Part shown: positions 27,097 to 36,877 of the stretch, in pieces | Layout of the letters: every line of letters starts with the position of its first letter | Position numbering within the stretch: the stretch's first letter is position 1 | Origin: Candidatus Cryptobacteroides gallistercoris | Lineage (GTDB): Bacteria; Bacteroidota; Bacteroidia; Bacteroidales; UBA932 | Assembly (NCBI GenBank): GCA_017694835.1 | Contig: JADIMJ010000018.1 | Location: 1-56,055 of the forward strand | Length of the DNA: 56,055 nucleotides | Direction of reading: 5' to 3' | Notes under the pieces: model-generated | Told to the model about the DNA's origin: nothing | The model's database searches: none | What the model saw: only the letters and a program-made list of their open reading frames with translations | Made by a program: the position numbers and the translations under genes

Positions 27097-27104
27097 CAAA
27101 GGTA
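27097..27104 (-). promoter_or_regulatory. Promoter -7 element of the phosphate transporter
   Basis: The minus strand reads TACCTTTG, 25 bases upstream of the ATG at 27072. The identical octamer serves phoB on the other strand. Confidence 0.6.
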
Positions 27105-27138
27105 AACAACTAAATCCTAAATATCTGCCTGACTCATG

Positions 27139-27189
27139 TTAAATAATTGTTACGGCATTCCGCAATATATTCTTAACAATTCCGTAACC
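27139..27189. promoter_or_regulatory. Candidate Pho operator between transporter and phoB
   Basis: Two pairs of hexamers spaced by 11 bases are visible: TTAAAT (27139)/TTACGG (27150) and TTAACA (27173)/GTAACC (27184). Spacing and sequence resemble PhoP/PhoB boxes. The pairs are arranged as a dyad: AATTGTTA at 27145-27152 is inverted exactly as TAACAATT at 27174-27181, and GTTACGG is inverted as CCGTAAC. Each pair faces one of the two promoters, ending about 34 and 42 bases from its -7 element. Confidence 0.55.
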
Positions 27190-27231
27190 AAATATTTTCC
27201 AATGTCCTGTCCTCCATTTGTATGAAAGAGT

Positions 27232-27239
27232 TACCTTTG
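27232..27239 (+). promoter_or_regulatory. Promoter -7 element of phoB
   Basis: TACCTTTG, 19 bases before the ATG at 27259. No TTTG is found at normal -33 spacing, as would fit an activated promoter. Confidence 0.55.
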
Positions 27240-27258
27240 TTCCCAAAATTCAATCGCG

Positions 27259-27954
27259 ATGAAAGAGAAGATTCTGATAGTGGACGACGAGGAAGACATA
27301 AGGGAGATCCTCCAGTTCAATCTTGAGAATGCCGGATATGAGGTGGCCTGTGCGGAGTCGGCGGAAGAAGCCCTTTCGGTCTTCACCCCGGCATATTCGC
27401 TCATCCTGCTGGATGTGATGATGGAGGGGATGTCCGGATTCAAGATGGCCGAGGTGCTCAGGAAAGAGAAGAAGTCACAGGTGCCGATAATTTTCCTTAC
27501 CGCAAGGAGCGGCGAAAACGACCTCCTCACGGGATTTTCCGCCGGAGGCGATGACTACATAAGCAAGCCGTTCTCGATACATGAGGTATTGGCGAGGGTC
27601 AAGGCCGTCATCAAGCGCAGCAATGCTCATGCCGCCAAAGAAAAGGAGGACGAGCCGATAGTAGCCGGACATCTCAGGATAGATGCGCTGAAGAAGATGG
27701 TATATGCCGACGGAGAGGCCATCCTGCTGTCAAAGAAGGAATTTGAAATCCTCAATCTTCTCGCTTCCCACGCCGGAAGGGTCTATTCCCGCGAGGAAAT
27801 CATCGGCGAGCTCTGGAAAGATGCCCCGTATGTGCTTGACAGGACCGTTGATGTGCATATCGCAAGGATAAGAAGCAAGCTCGGGACATACAAGAACTAT
27901 CTCACCAACAGGTCCGGATACGGCTATTGCTTCAGTGTCACCGACAATGCCTGA
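27259..27954 (+). CDS. phoB: PhoB-like OmpR-family response regulator
   Basis: 231 residues. The receiver domain has D9-D10, phospho-acceptor D52 (LILLDVMMEG), T81 and K103; the C-terminal winged-helix domain (about 135-228) has SKKEFEILNLLASHAGRVYSREEIIGELW and RTVDVHIARIRSKLG. It is followed after 67 bases by a histidine kinase and is divergent from a phosphate transporter, which makes a phosphate-starvation role likely. The gene name is based on that context and on PhoB-type architecture. Its stop region is imperfectly repeated downstream. Confidence 0.85.
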   Translation: MKEKILIVDDEEDIREILQFNLENAGYEVACAESAEEALSVFTPAYSLILLDVMMEGMSGFKMAEVLRKEKKSQVPIIFLTARSGENDLLTGFSAGGDDYISKPFSIHEVLARVKAVIKRSNAHAAKEKEDEPIVAGHLRIDALKKMVYADGEAILLSKKEFEILNLLASHAGRVYSREEIIGELWKDAPYVLDRTVDVHIARIRSKLGTYKNYLTNRSGYGYCFSVTDNA

Positions 27955-28012
27955 CATATTCTCGGACAATGTCTGATGTCCGGATAAATATATGAATGTC
28001 TGATGCCCAATA
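27943..28012 (+). repeat. Imperfect repeat spanning the phoB stop codon
   Basis: GACAATGCCTGACAT (containing the TGA stop) recurs as GACAATGTCTGATGTCC at about 27965 and ATGAATGTCTGATGCCC at about 27992; unit lengths are 22 and 27 bases. Confidence 0.55.
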
Positions 28013-28021
28013 TATGGTCGG

Positions 28022-29737
28022 ATGAAAAGGAAATGGACATACAAGAAGCAGCTGCTTCTGTATTTTGCCGGAGTATTCACTGTATTCACGGTGCTGATAG
28101 TGCTGTTCCAGCTCAGCAGCGAGAGGAAATACAAGGAGGAGATTCTCCAGTCGCGGCTGTCTGTCTACTCTGACATCATAGCCCAGACGGATGACTATGA
28201 AGGGGTGATGGCGTTGCTTCCGACGGAACTGCGGGTCTCGGTGATGGGCAAGGACGGCACGGTGTTCTTTGACTCCCGGGCGGATGTGGATTCCCTGGAC
28301 AATCATCTGCTGCGTCCGGAAGTGCAGGAGTCCATACTCAGGTCAGAGGGCTTTGCCATACGGGTGTCCGACACGACAGGCCTGCCGTATTTCTATTTCG
28401 CCAAATCGTACGGGGGCTTTGTCGTCAGGGTAGCCCTGCCTTATGAGGTCGATGTCAGGAGATTCTTCCAGCCGGACATGCTTTTCCTTGTGCTGGTGTT
28501 CTCGCTCTTCGTCGTGGCCCTGTTTTCTCTCATTTTCCTGGCCGACCATTTCGGGGAAGGCATCTCAAGGCTGCACAGTTTCGCCGAGGCTGCGGACAAG
28601 GGGGCGGTGGACTATGACAAAATCACATTTCCGGACTCGGAGCTGGGCGCCATCGGTGACAAGATGCTTGAAAGCTACCGGAGGCTTGAGCAGAGCAACA
28701 GGATGATAGCCCTGGAAAAAGAGCGCCTGCTGCTGCATATACATTATTATGAAGGAGGCATAGCCATCTTTTCCCCCCGGAGGGAGAAGCAGTATGCCAA
28801 CTACCGTTTCGTCCAGTTCGTCAATACATTGCTCGACAGGCCGACTCCTGACATAAACGACATCTGGAAGAGTGCGGTCTTCGCTCCTCTTGCTGAATTC
28901 CTTGAACATAATACTCCGGTCAAGACCGATTATCTCCCCGTGTTCCGCTTCAAGCTCTCAAGGGGAGGGAGGAACTATGACATCCAGATGCTCATCTATC
29001 CGGACAACGGATTTGAAGTCACCATCAATGATGTCACCGAATCCGAGAAAAACAAGACGATGAAGCAGCAGATGACCAACAACATCGCGCATGAGCTCCG
29101 CACTCCTGTCAGCAGCATCCGCGGGTATCTCGAGACCCTCATTTCATGCCCCGACGTGTCTGACGAGCGCAAGCAGGTATTCATAGACAGGGCCTATGTG
29201 CAGACCCTCCGGCTCTCGGACCTGATAAGGGACATCGCCCTGATTACGAAAATCGAGGAGGCCCCGGAGCAGCTCCAGAAAGAGAAGGTCAACATCAGGC
29301 AGGTCACTGATGAAATCATCGAGGAGTTCAGGGAAGTTCTGGACAGCAAGAAAATAACGGTGGAGAACATGCTCGGAGACGACCTTGTCATCAGCGGCAA
29401 TGCCACCCTCATATATTCCATATTCAGGAATCTCATCGAAAACAGCATGAAATACGGCGGAGACGGTGTCCGTATCCATTTCGAGTGCTACGCCCGCAGC
29501 GACGGCCATCTCCATTTCACATATTACGACACCGGCAAGGGTGTCAGCGAGGAGCACCTGTCCCGCATATTCGAGCGCTTCTACAGGATATCCGAAGGCA
29601 GGACCAGGGATGCCGGCGGCTCCGGTCTCGGCCTGTCCATCGTCCGCAATGCCGTGGCCTTCCATGGCGGAGATATCCGTGCCGTCAACCGTAAGGAGGG
29701 TGGGCTGGAATTCATATTCTCCCTGAAAATATCATAG
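28022..29737 (+). CDS. phoR: PhoR-like sensor histidine kinase
   Basis: 571 residues. Topology: membrane helix at about 11-29, a periplasmic domain of about 120 residues, a second helix at about 155-178 (MLFLVLVFSLFVVALFSLIF), a cytoplasmic PAS-like stretch, then HisKA with phospho-acceptor H357 (NIAHELRTPVSSIRGYLETL) and HATPase_c with NLIENSMKYGG, DTGKGVSEEH and GGSGLGLSI. This is a complete kinase of the PhoR/WalK type, expected to phosphorylate the regulator encoded just upstream. What it senses cannot be read from the sequence; the neighbouring transporter suggests phosphate. Confidence 0.88.
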   Translation: MKRKWTYKKQLLLYFAGVFTVFTVLIVLFQLSSERKYKEEILQSRLSVYSDIIAQTDDYEGVMALLPTELRVSVMGKDGTVFFDSRADVDSLDNHLLRPEVQESILRSEGFAIRVSDTTGLPYFYFAKSYGGFVVRVALPYEVDVRRFFQPDMLFLVLVFSLFVVALFSLIFLADHFGEGISRLHSFAEAADKGAVDYDKITFPDSELGAIGDKMLESYRRLEQSNRMIALEKERLLLHIHYYEGGIAIFSPRREKQYANYRFVQFVNTLLDRPTPDINDIWKSAVFAPLAEFLEHNTPVKTDYLPVFRFKLSRGGRNYDIQMLIYPDNGFEVTINDVTESEKNKTMKQQMTNNIAHELRTPVSSIRGYLETLISCPDVSDERKQVFIDRAYVQTLRLSDLIRDIALITKIEEAPEQLQKEKVNIRQVTDEIIEEFREVLDSKKITVENMLGDDLVISGNATLIYSIFRNLIENSMKYGGDGVRIHFECYARSDGHLHFTYYDTGKGVSEEHLSRIFERFYRISEGRTRDAGGSGLGLSIVRNAVAFHGGDIRAVNRKEGGLEFIFSLKIS

Positions 29738-29784
29738 AATAAGAGCCTCTGCTGCGGGGATTCGGGAAAATTTGCTGGAAATAG

Positions 29785-29815
29785 ATTTGTTATAAACAAA
29801 TTTTGGTTAATTTTG
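29785..29815 (+). promoter_or_regulatory. Promoter and inverted repeat upstream of susC
   Basis: TTTG at 29786-29789 and TAATTTTG at 29808-29815 are 18 bases apart. A perfect 7-bp inverted repeat, ATTTGTTATAAACAAAT at 29785-29801, overlaps the -33 box and could be an operator. Confidence 0.55.
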
Positions 29816-29855
29816 GGGATTACATAATTACAATTAATAACCAAAAATTCTGTTT

Positions 29856-32800
29856 ATGTTAAAAACAATGAAGTCTTCATTGTTCAGTTGCTGCATGGCT
29901 CTCCTTGCCTTTGCCGCACTGAATATGCTGACGCCTTCTGAGGCCTTCGCCCAAGACGGGGGGGGCACCGTCAGCGGAATCGTTACAGATGATCAGGGTC
30001 CAGTCATCGGCGCAGCCGTAATGATCAAGGACAGCCAGGGCGGTGTCACCACCGGATTCGACGGCGAGTACACCCTGAGCGGACTTAACCCTGGGGATGT
30101 CATCGTAGTATCCATCCTCGGATACGAGACCCAGGAAATCCCTTATACCGGACAGGCTACACAGAATTTCAATCTGTCCGTGTCCACGGAATTCCTCGAT
30201 GAGGTAGTGGTCACTGCCCTCGGTATCAAGCGCGAAGAGAAGGCGCTGTCCTACAATGTCCAGCAGGTGAATTCCGATGAACTCACGGCCGTGAAGGACG
30301 CCAACTTCGTGAACTCCATGGTCGGCAAGGTGGCCGGTGTCACCATCAACGCAGGCGCGAACGGCCCGGGAGGTGCATCCCGCGTCGTGATGCGTGGTGT
30401 GAAGTCCCTCACTTCTTCCAACACTGCATTGTATGTGATTGACGGTATCCCGATGTTCAACCTGAGCAACAGCGGAAATGCCTCAAACATGTCAGACCAG
30501 CCTGGTTCCGACGGTGTCGCCGACATCAACCCTGAGGACATCGAGTCAATCACCATGCTTACCGGTCCTTCTGCTGCCGCCCTTTACGGTAATGCCGCAG
30601 CCGCCGGTGTCGTCCTCATCACCACCAAGAAAGGAGAAGCCGGCAAGACGACGGTGACCGTGTCGAACAGCACCACATTCTCAAATGCCTATATGACTCC
30701 GCGCATGCAGAGCAAATACGGCAATGTGGCAGGAAGCATATCAAGCTGGGGACCGGAGGTCAATTCTGATTTCAATGCCCGCAACTATTTCAAGACTGGG
30801 GCGAACATAATTTCTTCCGCATCCCTTTCCACCGGCAATGACAAGAACCAGACTTATCTGTCCGTTTCTTCCACCAACTCCACAGGAATCCTTCCTAACA
30901 GCGCCTACAACCGCTACAACTTCACTGGACGCAACACGACCAAGTTTGCCAAGGACAAGCTTACCCTTGACCTTTCGGCCAGCTTCGTGAAGCAGAATGA
31001 CCGCAACCTCGTGTCGCAGGGTATCTATTACAACCCGCTCCCTGGCCTTTATCTGTTCCCGAGGGGTGAAAGCTTCGAGGATGTGCAGATGTACGAGCGC
31101 TATGATGCTGCCCTCGGATACAATGTCAACTACTGGCCTTACGGAAACAACAACATCGGTATGCAGAACCCTTACTGGGTGCAGAACCGCGAGCTCCGCG
31201 AGAATGACAAGAAGCGTTACATGCTGGGCGCATCCCTCACATGGAATGTAACCGACTGGCTTGACATTTCCGGCCGTGTGAAGCTTGACAACTATACCAA
31301 CAGGCTTACTTATAAGCTCTATGCTTCCACGGATAATCTCTGGGCCGGTCCTGCCGGCTCCTACAGGGATATCTGGACTACGGCCAACAGTACTTATGCA
31401 GATGTGCTTGCCACTATCCACAAGACTTGGACAGACTGGTCAATCAATGCCAATGTCGGAGCTTCAATCAATGACAATGTCTATGAGCGCATGGGGTACA
31501 ACGGGCAGTTGGCTGCGGACATGCCTAACTTCTTCGCAATCCACAATCTGGACAGGACAACCAAATACAAGCCGGACCAGGCAGGATATCACGACCAGAT
31601 GCAGGCTGTGTACTATAGCGTGGAAATAGGATGGAAGTCAATGCTTTACCTTACGACCACAGGCCGTTATGACTGGGATTCCAAGCTGGCATTCTCTGAT
31701 TATCCGGGCTTTTTCTATCCTTCTGTAGGTCTCTCGGCTGTCATCTCCAATATGTTCGATGCTCCGAAGTGGCTCTCATTCCTGAAGGTCAGAGGGTCAT
31801 ATACGGAAGTCGGTAATGCGTACGACCGTTATATGACAAAGGTTTTCTATAAATATGACGGAGAGTCAAACAGCTGGTCTTCCACAGCCAAGTATCCGAA
31901 CACTGCCCTCAAGCCGGAACGCACAAAGTCATGGGAATTCGGTCTCAATGCCAAGTTCCTGAACTCCATCAACCTTGATGTTACATACTACCGTTCCAAT
32001 ACTTTCAACCAGACATTCGATGCTCCGCTTCCTGCTTCATCAGGATATGTCAGCACTCCGGTCCAGAGCGGAAACATCATGAACCAGGGTATCGAGCTTG
32101 CCGTAGGGTATGAGAACCAGTGGGGTGATTTCGCATTCTCCACCAATTATACCATGACATGGAACCAGAACAAGATTATTTCCCTCATCGATGAGGTGCG
32201 CAACCCTCTTACAGGAGAAATGATTCAGATGTCCAATGAAATCCAGAAGGGTACATTCGGAGGACTGGATGCACGCGTGATACTCAAGGAAGGAGGTTCC
32301 ATGGGTGATGTATATGCCAGCCATCTTCTTACAAGGGATTACAACGGCAATGTATATTATGACCCGGCTGCAGGACTTTCTGTGACAGAAGTCGATGATT
32401 TCTATCTCGGATCAATTCTTCCGAAGTTCAATATGGGATGGAACACGCACTTCGGGTACAAGGGACTTGACGTGGGCATTACATTTGCCGCCCGTATAGG
32501 TGGTATCGTGATGAGTGCCACAGAGTCGTATCTTGATTTCTATGGTGTTTCGCAGCGTTCTGCTGACGCAAGGGATGCCGGCGGCATACAGATTAACCAG
32601 GGAATCATCCCTGCCCAGGAATACTATACCAAGATTTCCGGAAATGCCGCATACTATACATATGACGCTACCAATGTCCGTCTGCAGGAACTCAGCGTGA
32701 ACTATACACTTCCGTCAAAGTGGTTCAAGGACAAAGTCAGGCTGACAGTTGGCTTCGTGGGAAAGAACCTCTGGATGATTTACTGCAAGGCTCCGTTCGA

Positions 32801-32906
32801 TCCTGAAATTTCGGCGGAAGTCACTTCAAGCTACTATCAGGGATTCGATACATTCATGCTCCCGAGCACACGCAATCTCGGATTTAACGTCAAACTTCAA
32901 TTCTAG
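29856..32906 (+). CDS. SusC/RagA-family TonB-dependent outer-membrane transporter
   Basis: 1,016 residues. Signal peptide to about residue 33 (...TPSEAFAQ), a carboxypeptidase-regulatory-like domain (about 37-115, GTVSGIVTDDQGPVIGAAV... DGEYTLSGL), then the plug (EVVVTALGIKREEKALSYNVQQV... YVIDGIPM, SAAALYGNAAAAGVVLITTKKG) and a large beta-barrel ending FNVKLQF. There is no STN domain, so it is not a FecA-type transducer. It would import oligosaccharides with the SusD-like lipoprotein encoded 6 bases downstream. First gene of the glycan-utilisation locus. Confidence 0.95.
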   Translation: MLKTMKSSLFSCCMALLAFAALNMLTPSEAFAQDGGGTVSGIVTDDQGPVIGAAVMIKDSQGGVTTGFDGEYTLSGLNPGDVIVVSILGYETQEIPYTGQATQNFNLSVSTEFLDEVVVTALGIKREEKALSYNVQQVNSDELTAVKDANFVNSMVGKVAGVTINAGANGPGGASRVVMRGVKSLTSSNTALYVIDGIPMFNLSNSGNASNMSDQPGSDGVADINPEDIESITMLTGPSAAALYGNAAAAGVVLITTKKGEAGKTTVTVSNSTTFSNAYMTPRMQSKYGNVAGSISSWGPEVNSDFNARNYFKTGANIISSASLSTGNDKNQTYLSVSSTNSTGILPNSAYNRYNFTGRNTTKFAKDKLTLDLSASFVKQNDRNLVSQGIYYNPLPGLYLFPRGESFEDVQMYERYDAALGYNVNYWPYGNNNIGMQNPYWVQNRELRENDKKRYMLGASLTWNVTDWLDISGRVKLDNYTNRLTYKLYASTDNLWAGPAGSYRDIWTTANSTYADVLATIHKTWTDWSINANVGASINDNVYERMGYNGQLAADMPNFFAIHNLDRTTKYKPDQAGYHDQMQAVYYSVEIGWKSMLYLTTTGRYDWDSKLAFSDYPGFFYPSVGLSAVISNMFDAPKWLSFLKVRGSYTEVGNAYDRYMTKVFYKYDGESNSWSSTAKYPNTALKPERTKSWEFGLNAKFLNSINLDVTYYRSNTFNQTFDAPLPASSGYVSTPVQSGNIMNQGIELAVGYENQWGDFAFSTNYTMTWNQNKIISLIDEVRNPLTGEMIQMSNEIQKGTFGGLDARVILKEGGSMGDVYASHLLTRDYNGNVYYDPAAGLSVTEVDDFYLGSILPKFNMGWNTHFGYKGLDVGITFAARIGGIVMSATESYLDFYGVSQRSADARDAGGIQINQGIIPAQEYYTKISGNAAYYTYDATNVRLQELSVNYTLPSKWFKDKVRLTVGFVGKNLWMIYCKAPFDPEISAEVTSSYYQGFDTFMLPSTRNLGFNVKLQF

Positions 32907-32912
32907 TGCAAT

Positions 32913-34496
32913 ATGAACAAAATATATAGAAATATTCTTCTGCTTGTCTCCGCCGGTGTCATCGCAGGCGGCTGCACAAAGAATTTCGAAGAATACAACA
33001 CTAATCCGTATGAGCCGGAGGCGCTCCCTGTGACAAGCTTCTTCCCGGCAATGCTGGATTGTCTTGCCTCTCCGGAGGAAAACCCTTGCCAGAGGAACAA
33101 TACCTTCTGGGCTTGTTTCGGCGGCTATGTCACAGCTCCGAACTCATGGAGCCGCGGTACTCTCTATTCTACGATGAATATCGATGACGATTGGAACAAG
33201 TGGACTGTCGACTGGTACTTTACGGCTGAAGGCGGAAAAGGCCTTTATCCGGGATGGTTCTCTGTGCAGCGCCAGACCGATGGAGAAGGCTATTATTTCC
33301 AGATGGCGCAGCTTCTCAGAGTGTATGTGATGTCCATGGTGGCATCCCTTCAGGGACCGCTTCCTTATACTTCCGTAGCCAACGGAGATTTCTATGTGGC
33401 ATATGACGACGAGCAGACTGCATGGCATGCCATGTTCGATGACCTGGATGCCGCTATTGCCGAAATTCAGGCAGCTGCTGTGTCCGGCTCTACTCCTCTT
33501 TCTTCCGTTGACCGTGTTTATGGCGGAGACAACAGCAAGTGGGTGAAATTTGCCAATACCCTCAAGCTCCGCATGGCCATGCGAATAAGCAGCGTTGACC
33601 CTGTCTATGCCCAGCAGAAGGCAGAAGAGGCTGTCGCTGCCGGCGTCATGGAGTCGATTGATGACAGCGCATATGACAATCTCAACGGACGCTATCCTAA
33701 CGGATATTATCAGGTATCTGCAGGCTGGGGCTCATACGAGGTCAAGGCAAACGCATGTATAGTCGCATATATGAACGGCTATCAGGATCCTCGCCGTGCC
33801 AAATACTTCACGACATATACGGCTTCGGAAGATGCTCCTGAGGAATATATCGGAGTCCGCTCCGGCATTCAGGGCTGTATCCCGTCTGATTACAGGTATT
33901 ATTCCGGCCTTATTTATGAAAGTCTTGACAGGACTACTCCTATGCCGATAATGTTCGCTGCCGAGGCCGCTTTCCTTCGTGCCGAAGGGGCTCTCAAAGG
34001 CTGGAACATGGGCGGTACAGCACAGCAGTTCTACGAGCAGGGCATCCGACTCTCATTCGCTGAATGGGGCGTTGAGGGAGCCGATGCATATATTGCGAAC
34101 AATACACTTACACCTGGCAACCATACTGATCCTCTGGTCGGAGAAAACAATGTGACCAACAAGTCCAAAGTGACCATCGCCTGGGATGAGGGAGCCTCTG
34201 ACGAACAGAAGCTTGAGAAAATCATCACTCAGAAATGGATTGCGGGCTTCCCGTCAAGCCTTGAGGGCTGGAGTGACTTCCGCCGTACAGGCTATCCTTA
34301 TCTCTTTGCTCCGCGCAACAATCTGTCTCAGCCGCAGATAGACGGAGAGCGCCAGCAGAGGCGCCTGAGATTCTCCCAGAGCGAGTATGAGCGCAATGCG
34401 GCAAATGTCGAAGCTGCAGCTGCCAAGCTTGAAGGAGGAGACGAGGACGGAACAGAGCTCTGGTGGGCTTTGAAAAATGGCGAGAAAAAGTATTAA
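32913..34496 (+). CDS. SusD/RagB-like surface glycan-binding lipoprotein
   Basis: 527 residues. Lipoprotein signal with Cys21 (VIAGGC), then TKNFEEYNTNPYEP, a common SusD-like opening. Helical TPR-like regions with KWVKFANTLKLRMAMRI, and the C-terminal stretch PSSLEGWSDFRRTGYP...RRLRFSQSEYERNAANV place it in the SusD-like group that pairs with TonB transporters lacking an STN domain. It caps the SusC barrel and binds the substrate. Encoded 6 bases after susC and 14 bases before the GH18 gene. Confidence 0.93.
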   Translation: MNKIYRNILLLVSAGVIAGGCTKNFEEYNTNPYEPEALPVTSFFPAMLDCLASPEENPCQRNNTFWACFGGYVTAPNSWSRGTLYSTMNIDDDWNKWTVDWYFTAEGGKGLYPGWFSVQRQTDGEGYYFQMAQLLRVYVMSMVASLQGPLPYTSVANGDFYVAYDDEQTAWHAMFDDLDAAIAEIQAAAVSGSTPLSSVDRVYGGDNSKWVKFANTLKLRMAMRISSVDPVYAQQKAEEAVAAGVMESIDDSAYDNLNGRYPNGYYQVSAGWGSYEVKANACIVAYMNGYQDPRRAKYFTTYTASEDAPEEYIGVRSGIQGCIPSDYRYYSGLIYESLDRTTPMPIMFAAEAAFLRAEGALKGWNMGGTAQQFYEQGIRLSFAEWGVEGADAYIANNTLTPGNHTDPLVGENNVTNKSKVTIAWDEGASDEQKLEKIITQKWIAGFPSSLEGWSDFRRTGYPYLFAPRNNLSQPQIDGERQQRRLRFSQSEYERNAANVEAAAAKLEGGDEDGTELWWALKNGEKKY

Positions 34497-34510
34497 TCTG
34501 AATTGACAAG

Positions 34511-35659
34511 ATGCAAATGAAAAGAATAATTTATATGGGCTTGGCAGGTCTGACGGCTCTGTTTGCCTTTTCAGCCTGCAGTGACTGGGTGACACCCGAG
34601 GCGAATAACTACGAACCGGGTGGTCTTCAGGAATCTTCCCGCAGTGACGAGTACTATGCCGCCCTCCGTGAATGGAAGGCAAGCCGTACGGTCGATGAGA
34701 ACGGTATCCCTAACCGTTCCGTGACATTCGCATGGTTCAGTGACTGGTCAGGGGTCGGCAGCAACATGTCCAACCAGCTCATGGGTCTGCCGGATTCAGT
34801 GGACTTCATCTCCATCTGGGGCAACTGGAACAACCTTACTCCAGAGAAACATGAGGATCTCCGCAAAGTAAAGGAAATCAAGGGAACAAAATGTCTCCTC
34901 TGTTTCATCGTCGCCAACATCGGAGACCAGACCACTCCTTCGGAAGTACGCCAGAACTGGTCGGAGAACGGATATTCTTCAGAGCAGGAAGCCGTAAACG
35001 CATTCTGGGGATGGGATAATGCTGACAACGGCGAGGCCGCCATCAGGAAATATGCCCGCTCCATCATGGATACCATAGCCAAATACGGCTGGGACGGCTT
35101 TGACCTTGACCTTGAGCCTAATTACGGATCACCGGGAAATATTTCTTCCTATCCGGACCGGCTTAGCTTTTTCCTGGATGAAATGTCAAAGGAATACGGT
35201 CCTGCGTCAGGGTCGGAGATGATGCTCTGCGTGGACGGAGAGCCTGATATACTCAATCCTTCTGACGGACTCATCCTTGACTATTTCATAATCCAGGCAT
35301 ATGGGGACGGGTCCACCAGTTCGACAGACTATCGTTTGAACTCCCTTATAAATAACTATAACGGCGTACTTTCACCAGAGGCAGTGGTGGGAAAGACCAT
35401 CCTTACTTCCAACTTCGAGTCCTACGGTTCGACCGGAGGTCCTACATACAGGACAAGAGAGGGTGAGTACACATTCCAGCTGAACGGGTTTGCCCAGTAC
35501 TATTATCCTGGAGTCGAGTCACCTATCGGAGGCATAGGCGCGTTCAGGGTCGTTTTCGATACCAACTATAATTTTTACAGACAGGCTATGAAGACTCTCC
35601 ACAGCTATGTATACCCTTGGGAAATGCCTGCTGAAGGAGGCGAAGAAGCCGGTGAGTAA
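34511..35659 (+). CDS. Glycoside hydrolase family 18 lipoprotein, endo-beta-N-acetylglucosaminidase-like
   Basis: 382 residues with lipobox FSAC (Cys23), so probably surface-anchored. The GH18 catalytic signature DxxDxDxE is intact: D195-G-F-D198-L-D200-L-E202, with E202 the acid/base. Other TIM-barrel strands: TFAWFSDW, SIWGNWN, KCLLCFIVANIG, MMLCVDGEP, DYFIIQAYGDG. In Bacteroides, SusCD-linked GH18 lipoproteins next to DUF1735 proteins release N-glycans from glycoproteins, so host-type N-glycan is a likely substrate; chitin-type oligosaccharides cannot be excluded. Start at 34511; ATG 34517 is an alternative. Confidence 0.88.
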   Translation: MQMKRIIYMGLAGLTALFAFSACSDWVTPEANNYEPGGLQESSRSDEYYAALREWKASRTVDENGIPNRSVTFAWFSDWSGVGSNMSNQLMGLPDSVDFISIWGNWNNLTPEKHEDLRKVKEIKGTKCLLCFIVANIGDQTTPSEVRQNWSENGYSSEQEAVNAFWGWDNADNGEAAIRKYARSIMDTIAKYGWDGFDLDLEPNYGSPGNISSYPDRLSFFLDEMSKEYGPASGSEMMLCVDGEPDILNPSDGLILDYFIIQAYGDGSTSSTDYRLNSLINNYNGVLSPEAVVGKTILTSNFESYGSTGGPTYRTREGEYTFQLNGFAQYYYPGVESPIGGIGAFRVVFDTNYNFYRQAMKTLHSYVYPWEMPAEGGEEAGE

Positions 35660-35677
35660 CATTAAAAAATCATACAG

Positions 35678-36832
35678 ATGAAATATATTTTCAGAATATT
35701 CTCTCTTGCTCTTGCCGTCGTGCTTGCGGCCGGATGCAATACAAAGTATGATGTCATTGAGAACGGCCTCTTCATCAACGAGGCTGCTCCTTCAGACAGA
35801 TTCACTCAGCAGGTCGTGAACATCACCGTTAACGGCGTTACTACGACGACTATTCATCTCAGACTGGCTCAGCCTCTTGATGTTGACGTTCATGCAACCT
35901 TGGCTCTTGCTCCTGAATTTACGGAGGAGTACAATTCCAAAAACGGGACAAACTATGTGACTCTCCCTGAAGAATATGTGGAATTCCCTGCGGAGGTTGT
36001 CATTCCGGCGGGAAGTATTTCTTCGGGTGATGTGGAAATCACAATCAATGAGATTCCTTCCGGTGACGGCCTTGCATATTGCCTGCCGATAAAGGTTGCC
36101 GGATCTGATTCTCCTGTGCAGATATTGGAGGCATCGGGAAGGCTCATTTATCTTATCACGGCACCTCTGCATCAGACTGTTCCTACAATGAATTCGGGAA
36201 CATTGCCGGCTAAATCCGAAGATGCCGCAGACTGGGGTGTGGAGACCAATGCCTGGACTTTGGAAGCATGGGTGTGGATGAGCGCATTCCCTATAAACAA
36301 TCAGGCTATTTTCAATGCCCCTGTGTCAAAGGGAACGGAGATTTATATCCGCTTCGGAGATGCAAATGTCGATTATGACAAGCTTCAGGTCAAGACATAC
36401 GGCTCGCAGTTCAACAGCAATTCCGCATTTGAACCTGAAACATGGTATCATGTTGCATTCGTATGCGGCAACGGAAAGTGCATAATGTACATCAACGGTC
36501 AGGAAGATGCATCTATGGACCTCTCGTCTACGGATTATATCATCAATAATCTCCAGCTCTGCTCTTCAGGCTCGTATTTCCGTGCCAACTGCAAGATGGC
36601 TCAGGTACGCTTCTGGAATACGGCCCTTACGGCAAATGCCATCAAGGATGCCATGAACCGTGAAGTCCCTGCCACTTCCGAGAACCTTATCGGCTATTGG
36701 AAACTCAACGAAGGAGAAGGCAGTGTATACTATGACGCAACATCCAACGGAAGGGATCTTGTATGCGCCCAGGCTCCTACATGGACGGGAGAAGTAATCG
36801 ACTTCTCCAACCCTAACGCATCCGCTGAATAA
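35678..36832 (+). CDS. DUF1735 and LamG-like (concanavalin A-fold) lipoprotein
   Basis: 384 residues with lipobox LAAGC (Cys20). Residues about 25-160 form a DUF1735 beta-sandwich (YDVIENGLFINEA..., TLPEEYVEFPAEVVIPAGSISSGDVEI); residues about 170-375 form a LamG/Laminin_G_3-type jellyroll (WTLEAWVWMSAFP, WYHVAFVCGNGKCIMYINGQ, VRFWNTALTANAI, IGYWKLNEGEG). No catalytic residues are evident; such proteins in N-glycan loci act as surface glycan-binding proteins. It is the last gene before a strong terminator. Confidence 0.88.
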   Translation: MKYIFRIFSLALAVVLAAGCNTKYDVIENGLFINEAAPSDRFTQQVVNITVNGVTTTTIHLRLAQPLDVDVHATLALAPEFTEEYNSKNGTNYVTLPEEYVEFPAEVVIPAGSISSGDVEITINEIPSGDGLAYCLPIKVAGSDSPVQILEASGRLIYLITAPLHQTVPTMNSGTLPAKSEDAADWGVETNAWTLEAWVWMSAFPINNQAIFNAPVSKGTEIYIRFGDANVDYDKLQVKTYGSQFNSNSAFEPETWYHVAFVCGNGKCIMYINGQEDASMDLSSTDYIINNLQLCSSGSYFRANCKMAQVRFWNTALTANAIKDAMNREVPATSENLIGYWKLNEGEGSVYYDATSNGRDLVCAQAPTWTGEVIDFSNPNASAE

Positions 36833-36877
36833 GAAAAACAGCCTTTCAGGAAGTTTTTCAGACATTGAATGATTCCG

